Source of the DNA: Andeanibacterium fulvum
GTDB lineage: Bacteria > Pseudomonadota > Alphaproteobacteria > Sphingomonadales > Sphingomonadaceae
Assembly: GCF_037154085.1 (NCBI RefSeq)
Contig: NZ_JBANRM010000003.1
Coordinates: 186,001 to 250,000 of the forward strand
Length of the DNA: 64,000 nt
Direction: 5' to 3'
Shown: in pieces, positions 18,329-24,315 of the stretch
How the letters are laid out: every line of letters begins with the position of its first letter
How positions within the stretch are numbered: the stretch's first letter is position 1
Program-made: the position numbers and the translations under genes
Notes under the pieces: model-generated
Told to the model about the DNA's origin: nothing
Database searches by the model: none
What the model saw: only the letters and a program-made list of their open reading frames with translations

Positions 18329-18501
18329 CCGACGCCGTAAAAGCCAAGCCTTGCCCGATCTGCCGCAAGCCGCAGGTCAAGCAATTCGCCCCCTTCTGCT
18401 CGGCCCGCTGCCGCGACCGCGATCTCGCCCGCTGGCTGAATGACGGCTACGCCCTGCCCGGCCCGCCCGCAGACCCGGAAGATATCGCCCGGGAGGAATG
18501 A
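18325..18501 (+). CDS. yacG: YacG-family zinc protein (DNA gyrase inhibitor type)
   Basis: A 58-residue protein with four zinc-ligand cysteines at C10, C13, C25 and C29 (CPICRK and FCSARCRDRDLARW), the YacG arrangement. In E. coli YacG binds GyrB and inhibits gyrase. The ATG overlaps the RNase stop (ATGA). It is the last gene of the infA cluster, with tRNA-Phe following after about 107 bases. Confidence 0.9.
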   Translation: MTDAVKAKPCPICRKPQVKQFAPFCSARCRDRDLARWLNDGYALPGPPADPEDIAREE

Positions 18502-18608
18502 ATTTCAAAAAAGGGGGATTCTTGCTCTTGCCAAGCAGCGCTCCCTTCGCCATAGGCCCCGTCTCCAAGCCGCTCGCCGGTCATTCCAATGACTGTCGCC
18601 GCAGCGAT

Positions 18609-18684
18609 GCCCGGGTAGCTCAGTTGGTAGAGCACATGACTGAAAATCATGGTGTCGGCGGTTCGATTCCGTCCCCGGGCACCA
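18609..18684 (+). tRNA. tRNA-Phe (GAA anticodon)
   Basis: A 76-nucleotide cloverleaf: acceptor GCCCGGG/CCCGGGC, D arm GCTCAGTTGGTAGAGC, anticodon stem CATGA/TCATG with loop CTGAAAA (anticodon GAA), T arm with GGTTCGATTCC, and encoded CCA at 18682-18684. The CCA-proximal bases start a perfect 9-base inverted repeat (18681-18689 with 18696-18704) that could help 3' processing or termination. It is followed by an integrase gene fragment, so it probably served as a phage or island attachment site. Confidence 0.97.
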
Positions 18685-18851
18685 TCTGCCTGTTCGCAGA
18701 TGGTCGCCAACATCCAGGCAAATCGCAGAAATCCGGGATAAATCGCATCTGACCTGGCCGTCAGTGTTCGCGCCTGTTCGCCAGCAGCAGCCCCCAAGTG
18801 GGGGCCGATTTTGGGGGCCGGTCAATCGAGCGAGAATCGAGAGGCCCCCAG

Positions 18852-18905
18852 ATGGCATTTACGGATATTGCCGTTCGAAATGCGAAGCCCCGCGAGAAGC
18901 GATAG
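18852..18905 (+). pseudogene. tyrosine-type integrase, N-terminal fragment
   Basis: Seventeen codons read MAFTDIAVRNAKPREKR and then TAG. This matches the usual start of DUF4102-type phage/island integrases (M-x-LTD-x-AIRNAKPREK, recalled from family knowledge). Nothing integrase-like follows in any frame, so the gene was cut after its first codons. The position 170 bases after tRNA-Phe and the same orientation fit a classic tRNA integration site. Confidence 0.65.
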
Positions 18906-19073
18906 AATATCCGATCCGAAATCTTGGAAGCGTACTGACCGTCCCGAAACCAGGCGCAGGGCCGCTTCCCTGGTCCCACAGAGCCTGACAAACTGCGGTG
19001 AGCAATCGGCGATCTCCACCATCGCCGGCCTGACCGATCATGAGGACCGGTTCCTCCTTCACTTTGACCTCGT

Positions 19074-19101
19074 GTAACGCACCTCTGTTACGTTAATTAA
19101 C
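19074..19101. promoter_or_regulatory. palindromes upstream of the cytochrome-HupE operon
   Basis: GTAAC-N8-GTTAC (19074-19091) is followed directly by the perfect palindrome GTTAATTAAC (19092-19101). TTGACC at 19064-19069 could be a -35 element. The arrangement looks like a regulated promoter; the factor is unknown. Confidence 0.4.
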
Positions 19102-19156
19102 TGCCTCGAAGGCAGCGAGCCTGCCAAACAGGCCGGATAGACCCAAGGAGAGTATA

Positions 19157-19624
19157 ATGATTCCAAAATTCGCGTGCGCGCTGCTGGGGGCGTCTCTGCT
19201 CGCATCCTGCAACCAGGCCCCGCCGGCCGTGCCGATCAAGGATTTGATGGCGAAGCAGGTCCAGCCGACCGCGGAAATCTACTGGGGCGCGGTTCAATAT
19301 ATCAGCGACGAAACCGGCAACCACGAGGTCCTGCCGCAGACCGATGCGGATTGGGAAAAGGCCCGCAAGGCTGCCGAGGAAATCGGAAAGTTCGGTCAAC
19401 TGCTTCAGACCGATGCCTATACCGAAGGGCGCGGCGAGGACTGGAAGCAGTTCGCTCAAGGCCTGGTCGAGGTGTCGAAGCAGGCCGAGCAAGCCGCGGT
19501 CGAGAAGAACGTCGACAAGGTCTTCGAAGTCGGCGGCACTGTCTACAGCGTGTGTAGCGCCTGCCATCAGGTCTATCCGCCCGCGGTCCCTGCTGAGAGC
19601 ACAGGGGCTGGAGAAGGGGCGTGA
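19157..19624 (+). CDS. cytochrome c'-like haem lipoprotein
   Basis: A 155-residue exported protein: lipoprotein signal ending LLAS-C18, a mostly alpha-helical body, and a single haem site C133-S-A-C136-H137 close to the C-terminus. A C-terminal CxxCH on a four-helix body is the plan of class II (c'-type) cytochromes. It should sit lipid-anchored in the periplasm. AAGGAG precedes the ATG at the right distance. The stop overlaps the GTG of the HupE gene, so it is the first gene of a three-gene coupled operon just inside the presumed island. Confidence 0.8.
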   Translation: MIPKFACALLGASLLASCNQAPPAVPIKDLMAKQVQPTAEIYWGAVQYISDETGNHEVLPQTDADWEKARKAAEEIGKFGQLLQTDAYTEGRGEDWKQFAQGLVEVSKQAEQAAVEKNVDKVFEVGGTVYSVCSACHQVYPPAVPAESTGAGEGA

Positions 19625-20325
19625 ACCCGCTTGCGGTGAAACTCACCTCGCGCGTGCAAGGCCTGTTGCTTGCCGCCGCGATGCTGTTCTGGTCCGCCGC
19701 AGTTTATGCCCATGACGTTGCCGAGGGCGACAAGGCCTTCGTGCAGGGCACGGACGGACCGGCTTTCATCCCGTTTCTGTATCTGGGGGCCAAGCATATG
19801 GTCACCGGATACGACCACATCCTGTTCCTGATCGGGGTAGTATTCTTCCTCTACCGCCTGAAGGACGTGATCCTCTACGTCTCGATGTTCACCATCGGCC
19901 ATTCGACGACCCTCATGCTGGGTACCTATTTCGGCTGGGGCGCGAACTCTTACATCGTCGATGCGATCATCGGCCTGTCGGTGGTCTACAAGGGCTTCGA
20001 GAATATCGGCGGCTTCAGGAAGCTCGGCATTGCGATCAACACGAAGTTCGCCGTGCTGGCCTTCGGCCTGTGCCACGGCATGGGTCTTTCGACAAAGCTG
20101 CAGGACCTGGCGATGTCCAAGAACGGATTGCTGACCAACCTGATCGGCTTCAACATCGGGGTCGAGGTCGGGCAGGTGATCGTGCTGTTCCTGGTCGTCT
20201 CGCTCCTCAACCTGTGGCGCGGAACCGCCAGCTTCAAGCGCGGCGCTTTCTCGGCGAATATCGCCCTGATCGCCGCCGGCTTCCTGCTTACCGCTTACCA
20301 GCTTCAAGGATATTTTTCATCATGA
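19621..20325 (+). CDS. HupE/UreJ-family membrane protein
   Basis: A 234-residue protein with a signal-like first segment ending VYAHD, then about six membrane helices. The family hallmark is FIPFLYLGAKHMVTGYDHILFL (residues about 50-71), with GHS in the next helix and FGLCHGMGL later; these His residues resemble the metal-binding helices of HupE-type nickel/cobalt permeases. The transported metal is not known for this subgroup. GTG start at 19621 (GTGA overlap with the cytochrome) and ATGA overlap with the next gene. Confidence 0.85.
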   Translation: MNPLAVKLTSRVQGLLLAAAMLFWSAAVYAHDVAEGDKAFVQGTDGPAFIPFLYLGAKHMVTGYDHILFLIGVVFFLYRLKDVILYVSMFTIGHSTTLMLGTYFGWGANSYIVDAIIGLSVVYKGFENIGGFRKLGIAINTKFAVLAFGLCHGMGLSTKLQDLAMSKNGLLTNLIGFNIGVEVGQVIVLFLVVSLLNLWRGTASFKRGAFSANIALIAAGFLLTAYQLQGYFSS

Positions 20326-20945
20326 GCGACATTGTGAACGAACCGCTGCCGGCTGCTCCTACCAAACGCGGGATCCTTGTTGGCAGTGCAATTGCCGTGG
20401 TCGGCGCGGCCGCGATCGTCGTCCTGGCGGTGCTGCCCGCGCAATACGGCATCGATCCGACCGGCTTCGGCAAGGCAACCGGCCTGCTCCAGATTTCGGA
20501 GCCCCCGAACAAGTATCTCGAGAAGGGCCTCAAGCGCAAAGGCGTGTTCACCCGCAGCGACACCGCCCCGGCGCCGGAGCCCGGCGCGAGCGATCACTGG
20601 ACGTTCGAACTCGGACCCTTCGAGGGCATCGAGCTCAAATATGTAATCGACCAGGGCAAGCCGATCACCTTCTTCTGGCAGGCCACGGGCCCGCTGGACT
20701 ACGATATGCACGCCCACCCGTTCGATGGCGGGACCGATCTGACGGAGAGCTATGCGATCGAGCAGGCCGATCATCTCGGCGGCCGCTATGTCGCTCCGTT
20801 CACAGGAATCCATGGCTGGTATTGGCAGAACCGCTCGCTCGAGCGCGTAACGCTGACCCTCGACGCTTCGGGCAACATCACCGGCTCGAAACTGTTCGGC
20901 CCCTTCGGCGAGCAGGATCGCGAGCTGACCCCGCAGGCCAAGTAG
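20322..20945 (+). CDS. single-pass membrane-anchored periplasmic protein
   Basis: A 207-residue protein with one N-terminal helix (about residues 17-40, GILVGSAIAVVGAAAIVVLAV) and a periplasmic domain of about 165 residues. It has an HxH pair (YDMHAHPFDGG) and HGWYWQNRS near the C-terminus. Similar proteins accompany HupE/UreJ genes and are annotated only as transmembrane anchor proteins; the histidines suggest metal or haem-partner binding, as inference. ATG overlaps the HupE stop. A hairpin terminator follows. Confidence 0.7.
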   Translation: MSDIVNEPLPAAPTKRGILVGSAIAVVGAAAIVVLAVLPAQYGIDPTGFGKATGLLQISEPPNKYLEKGLKRKGVFTRSDTAPAPEPGASDHWTFELGPFEGIELKYVIDQGKPITFFWQATGPLDYDMHAHPFDGGTDLTESYAIEQADHLGGRYVAPFTGIHGWYWQNRSLERVTLTLDASGNITGSKLFGPFGEQDRELTPQAK

Positions 20946-20952
20946 CAGCGAG

Positions 20953-20994
20953 TGCCGATACGCGCGTTTGCACCGCGCGTATCGGCATGTTTCA
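20953..20994 (+). terminator. hairpin terminator of the cytochrome-HupE operon
   Basis: TGCCGATACGCGCG (20953-20966) pairs perfectly with 20974-20987 across a 7-base loop, followed by TGTTTC. The U-tract is weak. Confidence 0.7.
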
Positions 20995-21203
20995 AGCCGC
21001 CAGACCAGCCCCATCCCGGCTGGTGCGACAACGCCGAGCATCTGGGTCAGCGGCCCCTTGTAGGGCAAGCACAGGGCCGCCTCGCCTCACCCGGCAGAAA
21101 CTGGCGAGTTCCTTCGAGCTTTCGACGGCGATCGGAAGCATCGGCAAGAGGCTCACTCCGATCCCCTGTCCTTGTGATGCCCGGCGCATTTCTTCAGGCA
21201 CAA

Positions 21204-21234
21204 AGAAAAAAACCCCCGGCTTTCACCGGGGGCT
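21204..21234 (-). terminator. rho-independent terminator of G8 gene 1
   Basis: On the minus strand CCCCCGG (21232-21226) pairs with CCGGGGG (21219-21213), followed by seven T (21212-21206). It starts ten bases after the stop of the minus-strand G8 gene. Confidence 0.92.
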
Positions 21235-21243
21235 TTCGTTCGA

Positions 21244-23823
21244 TCAGCCGCCGAGACCTTCCCGGCTGACTTCTATAGTGGCCTGCGCCGTGAGATTGCC
21301 GACCCGTTCAACGACGGCGCCCTTGTGGTCCGCATCTTCGACCACGAGCTTGACCCACAGCGTGTCGCCGTCCCTGTAGTAGGCCGTCCGATTGGCGGCA
21401 CGCAGTGCTGCAAGGCTGCTTTCCTGCGTGCCGCCTACGGTGGCAGCGAAGCCGGGAAGTTCGAAAATCACGTAGGAACCCTGGTCCATTTCCCGCAGGG
21501 AGAGGGACAGCGTGTCCCGGGCCGTCTCGACCCGCAGCTCGGCACCGCTGCCAAGCGTGGTTTCGCCGATATATTCGACGCGCTTGCCATTGCGCTGGAG
21601 AATGATCGGATTGGTGATGGGACCGGTCTGGAACCCGTTGAAATCGCCCGCGATGTTGAGGCGGCCAATGTCCCCCTTGCAGATTGCGGCATTCCAGCTG
21701 GACTTTACCGAGCAGGTGCTCTCGTCAGAAGCGATGCCGTTGTCGATGACAATATAGGCACCGGGAGCCCCGGTGACCGAACCGTCAAGGTCACGGAACG
21801 CGGCGCTCTTGTAGGCAGCGCTGCGCCCGTAATCCGACGCCCAGCGGCGCTGGATCGGAGGGAAGCTGACCGGCTTCGCGTTGACGAATTTCAGGCCCTT
21901 GACCGAGTTCTCGGTGCTCATGCCGAAGCTGGTGAACAGCAGGTAGGAAAGAGCGCCCGCATCGCGCAGGTCGTTGGCGACGTAATTCACGAAGGTGGTA
22001 TTCTCCACCTCGTGGTGGAAATCGTAATATTCGTAGCCGCGGATCGGGAAGTCGGCGGATGCCGCCGGCAAGCTGCGGCCGTAGGCCACTTCCTCCGGCG
22101 TGGTGGGATTGCCGATATTATCGCTCTCGCCCACGAACAGCGAGTTCTCGACCCGTGACGTATAGGGCGCAATACCGGGCATGGCGACCGCATGAGTGAA
22201 GCCGATCGCATTATCGGCCAGCTTCAGGTTGGTGTAGAGGTGGTACTCGCCCCGCCCCCAGATGGCGCCGTTGCGGTTCTTGTAACCGGTGAAATTGTCG
22301 AAGGTCGACACCACCACTCCGCTGCTCGTATCGGCAGGATCGGCGTAGCTGATGAGATTGGGGCCAGCGATGCCGAACTTGCCATCCGGGCCGGGGCCGC
22401 GATCGAGCATGAAACCATCGAAATTGGAGTGGGCGGTATTGCCGCTGAACTCGCGCACCTTGGTCCGTCCGGGCCAGGTCTTCTTGCTGATCTCCGTGCC
22501 TTCGAACTGCCCGGTCGGATGCTGCGGAAAGGCCATCCAGAAACCGATCTGGTCGGAGCCCGCTGCCACATTGTCGCGATAGGTATTGTCGGGATTGGTA
22601 ATCCAGAAAGTGGAGACGGTATTATCCGAAGGGATCAGTACATGCTTGGAAGCCTGACCGGCCGTGTTCTGGTGAGGCAGGGTAAGGTTGGTCGGCTCGC
22701 ACGGCAGGGTCGGATGACATTTGGTCTGGATGCCCAGATTGCGGACGAACTGGTTACCCGTTTCGATCCCGTCTTCCATGAAGAAGCAGTGCCCCACGGT
22801 GTTGAAGGTCACGTTGTTTTCAATCTGCAAATTATTGGTGCCGTGCACTGTCACGCAGCGGCTGAAAGTGTCGTGAATCGCGGAGTTGCGGATATACTGC
22901 CCCTCGCCTTCGCCGATGAGGTGCCAGTGGATCGGATAGCGGGCCAGATGCATGTGCTGGCCCATGCGATTGAGTTCGACGCCCGAGACATACATCTTGG
23001 ACCCGGCCATCGCCATGATATGGCCGCCGAAGTAGGATTTTTCCGCGTCGTCGGACGCCTGAATGCGGATGTTGCGGGTCAGCAGACCGACCTCGCCACG
23101 CTCGTCCACGCCGAAGGTGATCTCACCGAAATGCATGTATTCCAGCGGCTTATCGAGAGTCAGCGAATTGCCCTTGATCGCCGTGATGTGGCGCCTCTCT
23201 GCCTGCCGGGGATTGAAGTCGGTTGAGGCAAGGACGATCTCGTCACCTACCCGCCAGCTGCCGGCATTCAGCACTTCGATCTTGTTGCTGCCGGCCTTCG
23301 CCGTCTTGGCCAGCTTGGTCCAGCTGTTTTCCCGGTCGCCATGGAGATCCAGCGTACCGCTCAGGATCATGATCCCGCGATCGCCCATCGTGTTGATGTT
23401 TTCGTTGGGGACATTGTCGGTCAGGGTGATGGTGGCCTTGCGCGTATGGGGCCTCGCTTCGGTGCCGATCTCCAGTTCGCCACCCGGCATGTAGATCCAC
23501 TCGGTCTTGAGCTCGAGATCGCGATCGTTGGAAAAGCGAAGCTTGCCGCTCACCGTCAGGCTGCGCAACGCGGGCGGGCTGACATCGAGGAGAACGTCCA
23601 TGTCGCGGGCGATCGTGACGGCATCGCCTTCCCCCGGCACCTTTCCGTCCGGCCAAGACGCAGGATCGGACCAACGCAGCGATCTGACGGTCTTGGGAGC
23701 AGCTTCCACTTCCATGGCGGCATGGTCGTGCTTCTCCTGGGCAGCAGCGCCAGAGCCAGTGCCGAGCAGGAGCGATACGGGTAGAAGTAAGAAAACTTGG
23801 AGCAGGCGAGACTGCTTGGCCAT
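21244..23823 (-). CDS. secreted G8-domain / parallel beta-helix protein, CEMIP/TMEM2-like (copy 1)
   Basis: An 859-residue exported protein. Signal peptide about 1-28; the mature N-terminus has HDH (QEKHDHAAM). The G8 domain (about 45-170) starts RWSDPASWPDGKVPGEGDAV and has spaced glycines and beta strands. Then comes a right-handed parallel beta-helix with YPIHWHLIGEGEG, HDTFSRCVTVHGTNN and VGHCFFMEDGIE. From memory, these closely match the core of animal CEMIP (KIAA1199) and TMEM2, which bind and depolymerise hyaluronan. The substrate in bacteria is unknown. ATG at 23823 is chosen over an adjacent GTG at 23826; GAGGGG lies upstream. It is divergent from a paralogue at 24316. Confidence 0.85.
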   Translation of the reverse strand: MAKQSRLLQVFLLLPVSLLLGTGSGAAAQEKHDHAAMEVEAAPKTVRSLRWSDPASWPDGKVPGEGDAVTIARDMDVLLDVSPPALRSLTVSGKLRFSNDRDLELKTEWIYMPGGELEIGTEARPHTRKATITLTDNVPNENINTMGDRGIMILSGTLDLHGDRENSWTKLAKTAKAGSNKIEVLNAGSWRVGDEIVLASTDFNPRQAERRHITAIKGNSLTLDKPLEYMHFGEITFGVDERGEVGLLTRNIRIQASDDAEKSYFGGHIMAMAGSKMYVSGVELNRMGQHMHLARYPIHWHLIGEGEGQYIRNSAIHDTFSRCVTVHGTNNLQIENNVTFNTVGHCFFMEDGIETGNQFVRNLGIQTKCHPTLPCEPTNLTLPHQNTAGQASKHVLIPSDNTVSTFWITNPDNTYRDNVAAGSDQIGFWMAFPQHPTGQFEGTEISKKTWPGRTKVREFSGNTAHSNFDGFMLDRGPGPDGKFGIAGPNLISYADPADTSSGVVVSTFDNFTGYKNRNGAIWGRGEYHLYTNLKLADNAIGFTHAVAMPGIAPYTSRVENSLFVGESDNIGNPTTPEEVAYGRSLPAASADFPIRGYEYYDFHHEVENTTFVNYVANDLRDAGALSYLLFTSFGMSTENSVKGLKFVNAKPVSFPPIQRRWASDYGRSAAYKSAAFRDLDGSVTGAPGAYIVIDNGIASDESTCSVKSSWNAAICKGDIGRLNIAGDFNGFQTGPITNPIILQRNGKRVEYIGETTLGSGAELRVETARDTLSLSLREMDQGSYVIFELPGFAATVGGTQESSLAALRAANRTAYYRDGDTLWVKLVVEDADHKGAVVERVGNLTAQATIEVSREGLGG

Positions 23824-23831
23824 CACGTTAT

Positions 23832-23906
23832 CCCCTCAATCGGAACTTTACGTCCCTCTTTTTGCATTCGGCAAAAAGCATGCACCGGATGGCCTGATTT
23901 GCCAAG
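23832..23906 (-). promoter_or_regulatory. conserved leader of G8 gene 1
   Basis: On the minus strand the order is box CTTGGCAAATCAG (23906-23894), box TTGCCGAATGCAAAAA (23874-23859), hairpin GGGAC-GTAAA-GTTCC (23856-23842), then GAGGGG (23837-23832). The same order and spacing occur before the paralogue, so the leader was duplicated with the gene and has been retained. Confidence 0.65.
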
Positions 23907-24233
23907 ACTTCTCTTCGCTACAGCGGGATTCCGAGTGACTCCATCTGACGCAGAGGAAGAACAAGATTCTGAAAACAATCGGAAAGACTCATCGGCAACA
24001 AGGCAGGTTTCGCTATTCCTCGGCAAAGTCGGGTCTTTGGTCGTCACAAGACAGGGCCACATTTGCGGCCAGTTGACGCTTTGGAAACCGCCCGCCGCAG
24101 ATCAGGTGGGAAACAAGGAGTTTCGCAGCCGAACTGCAATCAGCTTCCGCACATCATTCCATGAACAAAAACCACGAAGATGCCGGAGCGGATGTAATTA
24201 ATACAGCGGCGCCTGAAACACTCCTCATGTCGG
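23907..24233. other. central part of the divergent G8 intergenic region
   Basis: About 327 bases between the two conserved leaders. I see no gene and no third copy of the leader boxes. TAATTAATAC near 24196-24205 is an AT-rich patch that could be part of a promoter. Confidence 0.5.
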
Positions 24234-24306
24234 CTTGGCGAATCAGTCAAAGCTCTGCAAACTCTTGCCAAATACAAAAACGGGACCCGCAGTCCCGCTT
24301 GAGGGG
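24234..24306 (+). promoter_or_regulatory. conserved leader of G8 gene 2
   Basis: Box CTTGGCGAATCAG (24234-24246), box TTGCCAAATACAAAAA (24265-24280), hairpin CGGGAC-CCGCA-GTCCCG (24281-24297), then GAGGGG (24301-24306) nine bases before the ATG. The loop differs from copy 1 while the stem is kept, including a GT-to-GC change in a pair. Confidence 0.65.
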
Positions 24307-24315
24307 ATCATCATC

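Larger units (their letters stand above)
18685..19156 (+). other. intergenic tRNA-flanking region with mobile-element remnants
   Basis: It contains the truncated integrase start at 18852-18905. Before that, a G-rich motif GGGGGCCGATTTTGGGGGCCG (about 18798-18818) resembles leaders found upstream of tRNA-site integrases. Palindromes lie near 19074-19101. The other short frames show no recognisable protein. Confidence 0.55.

Noticed and set aside
18681..18704. Second attachment site or terminator after tRNA-Phe
   Set aside because: It is a perfect 9-base inverted repeat but lacks a T-run and is not a repeat of the tRNA 3' end. I note it only as a possible processing hairpin.
18764..18988. Short plus-strand frame in the tRNA-Phe flank
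   Set aside because: No ribosome site or family likeness. It overlaps the integrase fragment in another frame.
20992..21201. Possible C-terminal remnant of a LysR-type regulator on the minus strand (GQGIGVSLLP)
   Set aside because: Only one short stretch looks LysR-like and no frame extends it; too weak to annotate, though it fits an eroded island.
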